Assembly: GCF_901933205.1 (NCBI RefSeq)
Contig: NC_044585.1
Span: forward strand, 2,294,001 to 2,358,000
Length of the DNA: 64,000 nucleotides
Direction of reading: 5' to 3'
Origin: Camarhynchus parvulus
Lineage: Eukaryota > Chordata > Aves > Passeriformes > Thraupidae
Part shown: piece after piece, positions 20,901-32,200 of the stretch
How the letters are laid out: every line of letters begins with the position of its first letter
Numbering within the stretch: the stretch's first letter is position 1
Notes under the pieces: generated by a model
What the model saw: only the letters and a program-made list of their open reading frames with translations
Databases searched by the model: none
What the model was told of the DNA's origin: nothing
Program-made: the position numbers and the translations under genes

Positions 20901-23900
20901 CCAAGCTAAGTGCTGTTGGTATGAAAGGACTCCTAACCACGCTGCCCGTGGTCCATAGGTGGGTCTGGCATGCAGGCAATAATCAGCAGGAAAGCTGATA
21001 GCACAGGGCTAGCCCCCTACTCACCCTGCAGCACTTATTAATGGCTTATAAACTTGATACAAGACTCAAAATTTGTACAATCAGAAACAGGAACTTGAAG
21101 CTGGACAGTCCCCACAAACCCCTCAGGTGTTTACAAACAGGTCCTGAGTATCCCTGCCAAGTAAAACTTCTCCTTTCCCTGCTCAGGGCAGCACAAGACA
21201 GAGGAGTTCCGGAAGGTGAACGTCCTGATGAAGGTGCCTGCACTCAGGGATGGCTCTTTCACCTTAGCAGAGAGGTGAGGCTCAAATAAGCTCAATCCCT
21301 GCTCAGTTGTTTATCCCAGTGCCTGGGTTCTGCCAGGGTGCTGCTGGCACTCCAGGCCAGGCAGATTTTTGTCTCCCTCCTCTCCTATGTTCCACTTGTA
21401 CATAACAAACCTGTGTTTCAAGAGAAGCTATCTTATGTAAGCAGCTTGAGCAGCATTAACAGTAGAAACAGCTGCTGCTTGGAGCTACTTTGCTACTTTG
21501 TAGGCATTGTTTCTGAGCTTAAATACCTGGCCAGGTGTCCTGCTCTCTGCCTGCAGCTGGAGACTGTGGCCAGTGCAGGAAATCTGACATAAAGCACCCA
21601 CTGCTGGATGGCCAGGCAATGTGAAGCTCAGATTTGGTATAAACTCATTCTGCAGCCTCTATTTGCTCAGAATTGTACCAGCAGACCACTCCAGTCTTGC
21701 TGTGCAATTACTTGTATTAGATTGTGGTCCACAGGCAGCAGACCAAACTCTCTCCTGTGCTGTGCCCTGCTGCACTTCTACCTGACTCCCCTCAGGTCTG
21801 TGTGGCTGCTTGTCCAGCAGTGCAAAATCTGGGGGGAAAGAAAGGATGAGGTGCTTTAATCTCAGATCATCAGCTCACTGCTCTGTCTTGCTCTCTGGGC
21901 AGCATTGCAATCCTCCTGTACCTGGTCCAGAAATTCAAGACTCCTGATCACTGGTACCCAGCTGACCTGCAGAAAAGGGCCAGGGTTGATGAGTACCTGT
22001 CCTGGCAGCACATCAACATCCGTGCCAAGGGGAGCAAGCTGTTCTTAAGCAAGGTAAAACCATTATAGATCAAAAATGAGGTGCTAAGGGCTGTAAGGGA
22101 AATGGCCTGCCTGTCTGCAGGGCCTTTCTCAGCAAATGTACAAGCCAAGTGAGAGACAGGAACAAAACCTGGCTGCTGAAGTGAGCCTAACTGAAGTAGG
22201 CTGGATCCTTCCTGCTGCAGCCAAAGGCAAATCCAGAGCACATGCAGTGGGTGAGAGCTCCCCCAGACACAGCTCAGTGCTGGCTGCCCAGCTTCATGGA
22301 AAGAAACAATCTCCCTCTGCAAAACAAAACACAGGTGCTGGCAGATGATTCCCTTTGATGCCTCAGGTTTAGCTTTTATATTTTTCAGATTCTGTGCTGC
22401 TTTAGTGTGTGGGTCTGGGTTTCACATGAGGGGATGGTGAGCTCTGTGCACAGAGCAGGGAGACAAAACAATTCCTTCTCTAGCTGGGGACCAAGGACAA
22501 ATGATCCAAATCTCAGGCCCAAAAGCACAAACAACATGGGCTGGAGAGAGAAAAACAAGAAGGATGGGACTGCCTGGGCTAAAGCTGGAACTGGACAATT
22601 AACTCCGATATGCAAATGGAGCAGAACTTATAAAAGTGAGAGACCCCATGACCTGTGGTCCATTTTGTGACCATGTTGGGTTCACCTGGGGTGTAGCCCT
22701 GGCTGGGCTCTTGTGCTGCCCAAGGTGCATCCATTGAGGCCTTTTAACAAATGCCTACTTTATTCTTTAGCTCTGTCTGGTCTCTGTTCTAGGCCAGCCT
22801 GAACAAGGCATCACTTTGAAAGGAGACTCTTGTGGTTGAATTTTCAGATTTCTAGGCAGCAGGCAAGGAGAGGCAGGGAGCAAGGACTGACATTAATGTT
22901 AACCTGGCAAGGTTGATGAGCAGCTCTGGTTGTTCCCGTGCATGGCTGGTGAGGCATCCTCAGAAGGTGGCAGTGAGAGTGTGATGAGTAGATTTGGAAG
23001 GAAACACATAAAAAGCAAGTTGTTTCTTCTCCCTGCCAGGTGCTGCTGCCCCTCATCACAGGCCAGCCACTTCCTCCAGAGAAACTGGAGTTTGCCACTG
23101 AGGAGCTGAACGTTGCCCTGAAGCAGTTTGAGGAGAAGTTCTTGCAGGACAAGCCCTTCATCGCAGGCAGCGAGGTCTCCCTGGCAGACCTGGTGGCACT
23201 GGTGGAGCTCATGCAGGTGAGCAGCAACCCCAGCACTGCTGCATGTGAGCTGGGCTGTGGGCAGGCCAGGCCAGGGGGCTGCTGCACCCCCAGCTCTGTA
23301 ATAGCAGATCTTCCCTGGGGTTAATCTTGCTCCTTTTTGACTTTGATCACAATTAATTTTACTGGGGAAAACCTACTTTGATGAAACAGCTCTTTCTATA
23401 GAAATATGGGCAGAATTCATCAGGAAAGAAAGATAAATTACAAGCTAGGCAGGAAAGTACAGATATTTGGAAGAGCTGTGTTGGTGTGCATGGACTTCCA
23501 CGTTCTGCATTGGAGCATTCTGGGGTTAGCCATGGCAGAGCCCTTTGCTGCACGTCCCAGTTGCTGAGGGTGTCACCACTTTCCTCCTATGACCCAAGAG
23601 CCAGAGGTGAGCTCCACCTGATGTCATGACTGCTGCCTTGAGCCAGAAGCTCATCCATTTCCATGGGTCCATCCCTGGCAGATGCCCTGTTTGCCTCACT
23701 CTGTGTCTGTGTGTGTCTCTGCAGCCCGTGTGTGCTGGCTATGCCCCGTGAGCTCACCCTGGGTCTGTGTGTGCTGGCTGTGCCCTGTCAGCTCACTCTG
23801 GGTGCTCTGTGTCTCTGCAGCCCGTGTGTGCTGGCTATGCCCTGTTTGAGGAGAGGCCGGCGTTAGCGGCGTGGCGCAGGCGGGTGGAAGAGGCTGTGGG

Positions 23901-24018
23901 GAAGGAGCTCTTCCTGGAAGCCCACCAGGAGATCATGAACGTTAAGAACTTGACTGCTGACCAGTTTGCACCTGAGCTGCTGGAGAATTTCAAGCAGCAG
24001 CTCCTAAAGCAGAATTAA
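17801..24018 (+). CDS. GSTT1L: Glutathione S-transferase theta, copy A (GSTT1-like)
   Basis: Exons are 17801-17912, 21187-21274, 21903-22053, 23040-23216 and 23821-24018, giving 241 aa; human GSTT1 is 240. Theta GSTs are cytosolic dimers that conjugate glutathione to small electrophiles and halogenated compounds. The N-terminal thioredoxin-like domain (about 1-80) has the theta start [15 protein letters not shown] with catalytic Ser11. It is followed by the KVPAL turn and [10 protein letters not shown], whose Glu-Ser binds the glutamyl part of glutathione. The helical C-terminal domain has [13 protein letters not shown] and an [13 protein letters not shown] tail. The end, KQQLLKQN, lacks the tryptophan found near the human GSTT1 C-terminus. 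A second theta GST follows 4.8 kb downstream. The symbol is my best match and not certain; the family assignment is secure. Confidence 0.94.
17960..18580. repeat. 32-bp minisatellite in intron 1 of GST copy A
   Basis: About 15-18 copies of a unit like TGTCCCAGCCCCGGCTTTGC followed by GGTGTCCCAGCC (32 bp), with interspersed partial units. It starts about 50 bp after exon 1. It lacks stops in several frames and produces spurious ORFs of up to 408 codons on both strands. Confidence 0.9.
18600..21186. other. Rest of GST copy A intron 1
   Basis: No alternative exon like the 57-bp mini-exon of GST copy B is seen. A short GGGCAG run lies at about 19139-19160. Nothing else is recognised. Confidence 0.45.
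23700..23850 (+). repeat. GSTT1L: Tandem duplication across the exon 5 splice acceptor
   Basis: The string CTCTGCAGCCCGTGTGTGCT followed by GGCTATGCCC occurs at the real intron 4/exon 5 junction (exon from 23821). It occurs again 96 bp upstream (pseudo-exon from 23725). A partial third copy (TGTGCTGGCTGTGCCCTGT) lies between them. The upstream acceptor would lead to a stop after eight codons. Confidence 0.85.
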
Positions 24019-24031
24019 AAGGTTGTGCTCT

Positions 24032-24037
24032 AATAAA
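24032..24037 (+). terminator. GSTT1L: Polyadenylation signal of GST copy A
   Basis: AATAAA lies 14 bp after the TAA stop, implying a very short 3' UTR. No closer alternative is present. Confidence 0.7.
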
Positions 24038-24059
24038 ATGGATTATTTTTCTGCAGGCT

Positions 24060-27000
24060 TATTGTAGTCTTTCACCATTTCTTCTAAAAATCATAAACAG
24101 CATTTCACAAAATGGATTTCCCTTCCTTCATAGCTTTTCTGTGATTTAGAAGGGAAGAAAAATAAATCTTAGACTGCCATGAGCAGCTTTTCCCTCTTGT
24201 CCACTGCAGCAGGGGAAGTGTAGCCCTGCAGGCTTTTCTTTCATGCTCCAGCACCACTGGATGTGTTTCAGGGCTGAGGTGGTTCAGTCTGTGCGGGAAC
24301 AGGGGCGGCCAGAGCTGCCCTCCCACCTCTGCTCTGAGTTTTCCAGGCCAGAGCAAAGGTTTCCTGAGGGTACGGCAGAGCAGGTGTGTCTGAAACAAGG
24401 AAAAAACACTGCAGCAGATGGTTTTGACTTTGCCAAGTGGAAACAGTCTGCTGGAAGATTTTTGCTCTTTAGGAAAGGGACAGGTCAGGACCCAGCCCCG
24501 GTGGGAATCCTGCCAGGGCCCTTGGGACGCCTGGCCACTAGATGCTGCTGCATCCCCTGTGAGAGCAAAGGGACACGGGGCAGAGAGCTGTGCTGGCACC
24601 AAGGGGTGCTCCAGCTTCTGGCAAGGACAGAGTCAGTAAAGCTCCTCACCCAGAGACTCGTGCTGCACTCTACAAAGAACATCCTGCACAGTGGAAAAAG
24701 CTGCTTTTCTTGGTCAAGCTGCTGCAAACCACACGGTTCTCTCTGCAAACCACATCAGGCTCTGTCCCTCTCCCTGAGTGGTTTGTCGGCACAGCAGAAA
24801 CCATTCTGGCCAGGCTGCTGGCACGGAGTGCTGCTGTGGCTGGGCTAGCACAGGGAGCTGTGCTGGGCAGCCCCGTGTGAGCAGAGAGCTCGGTACATGA
24901 GCTGGGGAATGTCCCACACATGGTTAGTGCTCCACTGCTCTTCAGTCTCCTCAGATCCTCCATAAAGCCAAGGGCTGCATCTGCCAGGTGTTGTAGCTCT
25001 GTTTGGATTTGTAAGCAGGATTTGGAAGGAAGTGGACATCACATCATCACCACACCTGTGCAGCACCCTCCATAGCCACAGGCTGTGTCCCTTTGTGCCA
25101 TTCCTGCTTTCCTGTCCCTGTGAGCTCCCATTTCCAGGTGCAGGCCTCCATGAGGAGGGTTCCAGTTTGCAGAATTGTTTTTCTCCCCTCCTTGCTAAGC
25201 TGTGTTTGTACCTGGAGGTCTGTTTGTCCCTGCTGCTGGTTGCACCATCCAAGGGGAAGGCTGCACACTAAGCTGGGTGTGAGATGTCTGAATGCAAGTC
25301 AAGTTATTGCAGTGCCCAGAAATGGTCAATGTAGCTGCTCAAAGTCTCACACATTTTTTCAGTTGGATCTAGTGTTTTTGGGGAGTGAGCCAGCTGGCTT
25401 TTCTGCTTGTTTTCTGAGCAAACCTGCCCTTTAGCTCAAAGGGCCACCCGAACCACAGTCTGCACTGCCCATGCCTGCAGGCTGAGCTATAGGAGCAGGC
25501 TGGTGCCTTTCCTTTCCATCCTTCCATCCTGCAGGAAATCCTCAATATCAGTGATGAAAAGGCACATTTGCCCTCGAACTCTCTCCCTTTCCATGCTGAC
25601 GCATGCAGGGCTATTTGAATTCTTACCTGATGTTTTATTGGTACATTTGTTGAGGAGGGCCTGTTGCATGCCAGTGAGCAAAGGCAATGACAGCAGCTCT
25701 GTGCTGGCCCTAGGAGTGCTTGCTTGCATGCCTGGTGCCTGAGCAGCAGTGCCTGACAGCCTGCCCTGCTGCAGCTGCCAGGGTGCTGAGCCCAGGAGGT
25801 GTTTACGTTGTACCACTTCCTTCCTTCCTCTCACTGCAGCTTCACCACGCTCCCAGCTGGGCTGCTGTGCACCCCTGAAATCAAAGAGGTGCCTTTGCTG
25901 CCTTGCCAAGGCTGCCCAGCCTCACTGCACTCTGCTGCTGGCACCTCTGTACCTTCCCTGACGTTCAACGTTTGCCTTTGTTGCAGAGAGCAATCTTCTT
26001 CCAGCATCACAAATATTTCTCACACTTTCTGTTCAAGTATAGGCAGAGCAGAGAAACAATCAAAACCAAGAGTTTGTTTTGTGGGGTGCTAATCCTCACA
26101 GATCTCAAAATGGACTTAAGAGCAGAGCCTTTTGTGCCACACATGTCCCAGCAGAATCTCCAGAACAAAGCAAACCATTGCACGAGCCAAGGCAAATAAA
26201 GTGTCTTTTTAAAACTTTTTTTATTTAATATACTTGTAGCACAAAAGCTCCACCTGAGAGTCTTGAGCCGATTTTCTGCTTGTTGGAATGAGGCACAAGT
26301 TCCTTAAATTGTGCACTCCTGCAAGGAAGGCTGCCTTCAAAACCAAGCTGGAGCTATGTTCAGAGCTGGCTCTCTGGTGCTCCTGCACTGCTGTTTCACA
26401 AAGGATAAATACAATTGCCTCACTCTAGGCTGGCCATGATGACAGGAGGGCATTTTAAATTGTTTTTCCCATAGCTTCTGCCTGGCATGTGTGCAGTGAC
26501 CAGTGGCATTTTGAGCCCTTCCATTCCCACAGGACAAAGCACCTCCCTAGGGTAACTCCTTGGATGGCCACAGAGTTATAAAACAGATAAATTTGCCTTG
26601 TTCTTTGCTCTAAATCGTGGAGATAAGGCTGCTCATCCTTGTACTTTGCCTTCTGCTATCCCTCTACCTCTGTATTTTGTTGCTTTGTGTCATTGGATCT
26701 TGTCTGGTTCCAGTTCCTAGATGGAAAGCCCTGGGAGCTGCCTCCCAAAACCCAACAGGTTGTGCAAGAGTTTTGCTTGTTTGGTACAAGGTCTGTTGAG
26801 TGAACACTCCCCTTTCACCCTGAAAAGGGAGAGGGATTACACCTCCACTGTCAGCTTAATCGAACGTGTTCCATTCAACTTCCTCAGCTCTTGCCAGGGC
26901 TATTTGGAAATAAGTGAGAACCTGTGATTTCTGGAATAAAACGAAGCTGGAACACACAAAATAGGAGGAATGCTTAAAAAACAGAAAGACATCCTGAGGT

Positions 27001-28500
27001 TTCTTCTAAATGATTAAGAAATAAACTGCAAAATTTAATGCATTTTTTTCTGTCTTGTTCCTGTTTCCAAAATGCTGACAGAGAAAATAAGGGCAGGAAA
27101 AATGGTCTTTGAGGTGATGGAGTCAAATGAAAATACAGTGCTAGAAGCACTAGTCTGGAGCCAGGAATAATCAATCAAATGCCCTATAACACAAGGAGAT
27201 AAAAATACCTCTTTAGTTATGTGGGCTGTGCAGTGCAGTCAGCAAATTGGAGAAAAACTTAAGGAAGGAACATTTCCTGGAGACACATGAAAAGATCTTT
27301 GAAGTTCAGATAGGACTAATGGATCAACTGAACCATGAATAAAGGAGCAAAGTGAACCCACACTGCTAATGGTGCTGCACACTGCTGAGATCAACACTCT
27401 TCTCAATGATCTCTCAGAGTGTGGGCATGGGAGCACTTTGAAGCTCAAAGACTTCTCTGACTATTTACCTGTGCAGAGCCACTTTCATGCTCCTTTTCCC
27501 CACTCCCTTAACATTTCAGATGCCTTTGCACTGAAGGAGTTTGAACTCAAGGCTCCATGAGCTGTGATCTGCAGCATATCAGTGCTGGGTGCAGGTGCTC
27601 AAGAGGCTGAGCTGTGCTGCGGGGGAAGTGAAGGGGGTGCACAGCACCTCTCCCTGTTCTGGCTGAGAAACTGAAAAATTCTTACAGTGCTCTTCTCAAT
27701 CTGAAAGTTCTAAACCCCTGGAAATGTTCCGGTTTGTAATTTGTCTAGTCCACAAGCTCCCAGCTCAAGTACCCAAGCCTTTTCACAAGAAAAAGAGCAG
27801 CTGATCCTCCAGTTCCCTCTCCCTGAGATTGCCATGGCTCTTCCCAAAGATCTGTGTGCGCCATACAGGCTCTCTGGCACGACACTGATAGCGAGGTGTC
27901 AGCACAGCTGAGGTGGGTTTGATTGGGGGTGACTTTGCCCTGAGTGGTTCAGCTGCTCTATCTCACAGCTCCCAGAGTCCCTGCACCCAGCCAGCGTGTC
28001 ACCTTCCCGAATCACACAGCTGGGAAACGCTGTGCGCTCAGCGCAAGTGACAAATGCCAGGGAGAGGAAAGTCACTTTGAGGGAGCGTGCAGAGGCAATG
28101 TCCACAGAGAAGTCCTCCACACTTCACTGCCATTCAGATGTCACCTTGCAGCAGACACTATGTGACCAAAGAATTATGTTCTGAACGGAAAGCCCTACTG
28201 AGATCTGGCAGTGCGTGATTAACACTGCCTTAGAGGACACTGTGCAGGGGCCGTGTCTGCAGCGTGGCACAGCCCTGCAGAACTGTGTCACAAAACTCGG
28301 CATTTACCCTGTGAAAGTCGTAGTGAGATGCCGTGGGTGAGCGACTCCAGAGACCCTGCGGTGCCAGCCAAAGCTGTGGAGGGGAGTGACAGCCCCTTCT
28401 CTTTTACTGATTAGTACCAACCATTGAGGCTGGTAATTGACCGCTACTCGTGTCACTATTCCCGTTACTTTTCCTTCGGAAAATGAATGAACACGCTGCC
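24060..28500. other. Intergenic stretch between the two theta GST genes
   Basis: About 4.4 kb in which I recognise no exon, RNA gene or mobile element. Open frames of 60-200 codons on both strands show no family resemblance and no splice-consistent neighbours. Isolated AATAAA motifs (about 26196 and 26936) have no gene to serve. Confidence 0.5.
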
Positions 28501-28519
28501 AGCCACAGCGGGCCAGGGC

Positions 28520-29240
28520 CACCCGAGGCTGTGGGAAGGGGAACTCTGTATCCCCTGTCCCAGCTTCGGCCGTGCCTCCCCGGGCTGGGTGGGCTCTCCC
28601 GGGCTCCTCGGCACTCTCCAGCGCTCGCCCCGGAGGAGAGCGGCGTCCCGCGGTCCCCCCCGGCACAGACCCCGCTCCCTCTGCCCCCGCCCGGCACGGC
28701 ACGGCAGGCACGGCACGGCCCGGGGGAGGGAGGAAGGAGGGAGGGCCGGAGGGCACCTCCCGCCCGGCGCGGCTCGGCCCCCGCCGGCCCATGCGGGGCG
28801 GCTCCGGGCGCTCGGCGGCAGAGCCGCGGCAGCTCCCCGCAAGGCGGGCCGGGTCGCGATGGGGCTGGAGCTGTACCTGGACCTGCTCTCGCAGCCCTGC
28901 CGCTCCATCTACATCTTCGCCCGGAGCAACAACATCCCCTTCGAGTTCAAGCACGTGGAGCTGTTCAAAGGTGGGACGGGCGCTGCCCGAGGCGGCGGGG
29001 CCGGGGCGGGCGCGGCCCGGCGGGGCGCGGGCTCAGCCGCTCTCTTGGCTCTTGGCAGACTCGGTGCTGGGGAAGAAGCCGGCGGCGGGGAGCGGCGCGG
29101 AGCAGCCCCGCGCAGGTGAGGCCGGGGCAGGGACGGGAGGGTCCCCACAGACCGAGCGGGCAGGGAGGGAGCGGCCGGGCCCCCAAGCTGCCGGCGCTGT
29201 AACGCGGTCCCGGGCGGGGGCCGCGCTGAGCCCGCCGCCG
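28520..29240. promoter_or_regulatory. GSTT1: CpG island and promoter of GSTT1
   Basis: CpG-dense sequence covers the upstream region, exon 1 and the 57-bp mini-exon. It contains a purine-rich GGGAGGGAGGAAGG run at about 28723-28746. No TATA box is seen. Confidence 0.6.
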
Positions 29241-32200
29241 CTGCGGGGCTTTGCCCTCACGGGGCTTTGCCCTCACGGGGCTTTGCCCTCACGGACCCCG
29301 GGGAACCGCGGCGGCCCCGGGCCTGGCGGGGCTTTGCCCTCACGGACCCCGGGGAACCGCGGCGGCCCCGGGCCTGGCGGGGCTTTGCCCTCACGGACCC
29401 CGGGGAACCGCGGCGGCCCCGCTGGCAGGAGCTTTGCCCTCCCGGACCCCGGGGAACCGCGGCGCGGAACTGGCGGGCGCTTGCCCTCACGGACCCCGGG
29501 GAAGCCCTTGGCCTCCCGGCACAGGAGCTGCCCTCGTCCCGCACCCGGGGGATGCTGAACCCCGGCGCTGCCCTGGGGCGTTGGGCGCCGTGCGGCTGCC
29601 CAGGGATTTGACCGTGTGGCTCCAGGTCCCAGAGCAGTCTCGTAGCTCTGCTGCATCTATTTTTGTGGCTCTCCGAGGAATGTTCCTCTAGCCATGTCTA
29701 GCAAATTAGTCACACTGACAGCCGAGGTGTGCTCTGGGAGCGCTGTAGTTTGCGGCAGATGTGTTCAGCCTCCTTCAACTGATGACTGTTGCCCAGTTAA
29801 ATGTTGAGTTTTCCTGTAAATTGTTACTTTTGCGCCTAAGGCAAAGCACGTTACTTCGACACCTTTGGTTGAGGATTAGATGATTAGGCAGGTATGTTAT
29901 TGGCAAATAGAGTGGGATTTGTCCCCTTCTGTTTCCATAAAATCTTCTCCACTTGTCTTTTCACCCACTGATAAACATCCTTCTCTGCACTATGGCTTAG
30001 GCTTAAGATTTCCTCATGTGGGCAGCCTGCCCTGCTTTTTGACTGTGGGTACTCTGCTTGTTAAAGTTATGCCTCAAAGCCCAGCAATACACACTGTGTA
30101 TCTATATCTATCTATGTATATGTAGCTGTACCTCTGTCCATCCTTGGGAGTCATCAAGAACTGATTACCCCAGATACAACTGATGTTAAACAGCTGTAAG
30201 TCAAGCCAGCATCACAAGAATGATAAAGATGGACCACCCAGTATCACTGAACAAAAAGGCTCTGCTGGCTGGAAGAGAGGCACAAGCTTAATTTCTGCTA
30301 AACTGCAAATACAAATGTTGGTCTCTATTTTCGTACAATAAGCAGTGGGTCCCAATGAAGCAGCCTGGAGTTAGAGTTCACACCAAGGCATTTTACCAGT
30401 TCACAGCTCAGTCAGAGTCTCAGCACAGGTCTGTTATGTCTATCTACAAACCAAAGTAGCTGATTACACCCCAGGCTGTGGTGCAGGCTGTGTCACAGGC
30501 ACTGACCTACTGTCCAACCTGCTGTAATGGCATGGTACTTGGTTTGTCAGGGAACAAATATGCTCAGTATTCCTGCTAGAATTGCTGTATGATGAAAGCT
30601 CTCTGAAATCTGATTCAGGCTGCCCTCACCCACTGCTTACTTCTCATGTCCTTGTTTCTTAGTTCCCTGCTGCCCTGGATAATAAACACAGACAGCAGGA
30701 CAACCAAACAGCTGGGTCTGACGAGGGACTGCTCGTTAGCCGTAAGCATTACTGACTGCAACTTTCTACTGCACTTTTCCAAAGACCAGGTGAACACTAG
30801 AGATCTCACCAGAGCTGGGTGTTGGTGACCACTGGCCTTTGTGGCCATTCTAAAAGCACAAAACAAAGCACCTTCCCTGAGCAGCTCCTTGCATGACAGT
30901 AGATTTACAGACATTTGCCTCGCTGTTTCTGTGATACAAATCATGGGGGTGAGACATCCTGTCCTTTGCCCACTTTTGGACATTTTTTATTTTTATACTC
31001 AATTTTCTCAGTTACTAGGCTTAACTTGATGTTTCTGGCTATTATTTTTAAGAAGCCCTACCTAGGATTTCCTACCTCTCTTGACAGTGTTGCCTGGTTC
31101 TGCTGTGCAGATGGAACCTCTTACCCAGCTAAGCTGGAAGCCGTATTCACAGCAGGCAGCCAGAGACTTTTCCTAATGAAAGGGAAAATGTGGGTTTGCA
31201 TCCCTTCAAATAGCAGAAGAGTGTAAACCTTAGTCTCTGATGAAGCTACTTACACTGGAATTTTAAAAACCCCACTTCTCAAAGAAGAAATAGAGGCTAG
31301 TCAGCTGGAAAGGAGAACAAGTGGTAATGTATGCTCTGCTGGATTTAACTCACTATGTGAAATCAATATAAGGGAAAGCAGTAATGCAGCAACCTGCCTT
31401 CTCCCAGCCCTTCCCAAACCAGCTGCAAATAAACTTGTTTGTCCAGAGGCTGGTTTGATTTCCTACTGCACATTTGTCCAGTAATGTAGACACTGCCACT
31501 GCTTCCTCAATGGGTACAAACAGTTCTTAGAAATGGAGGTCACTATAAGTTAATGATCCTTTTTCTTGTCTTTTTTTTGAACAAAGGGAGTTTTGTACAA
31601 GACCTCCTGCTGGTCATGCTGATTTGATCAGGATTTGCACTTTAATTGTCATGTCTTGTCAGGAGAACTTCAAACAAGCAAAGCAAACAAATTCCTCACA
31701 GCTTTTCTTACTCAGGTGTTCCTGGGCTGTTGTGCAATTCCCTGGCATTTAACTGCAGACTGGCAAGTCTGGTGCCAGCAGTGGGAAACTGAAAGCCTGG
31801 TTAGATAGTCAGCTGTTAATTCCTCCAAGGGACTGTGGAGTTTAAATTCTTATGGAATGGTGTCTTCCCCCAGTGTTTTCATGTTAGAAGGAGGTTGATG
31901 TGCAGAGCCAGGAGTAACACAGAGGCAGGAGTAGTGCAGGGTTGAGTGTTTGAACTTCCCTGCCCCAGCCAATGTCCACTCTGTCAGTAAGTTCTGCAAA
32001 TATCCTGGTACCTGAGTCAAGCAAGAGAACTGCTGTTAGAAATATAAAAATATCAACTGCTCCATGCCACGTGGCCAGCCTGAGCCTGCTGCCTCTGCAG
32101 GCAGCTCTTACACTGACTCCGCCATTTCATTACCTTTCACTTGTGAGCTGTGACCCTATTGGGAAAACCTCAGACAGTTCACTGATCATCCAGCTGGCTG

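Noticed and set aside
24243..24848. 201-codon frame in the GST intergenic region
   Set aside because: No family resemblance, no supporting splice neighbours, and overlapping frames of similar length on the other strand.
28572..29691. Frame of 328 codons and overlapping frames near GSTT1 exon 1
   Set aside because: GC-rich promoter and 51-bp minisatellite. Exon 1 lies in a different, splice-supported frame.
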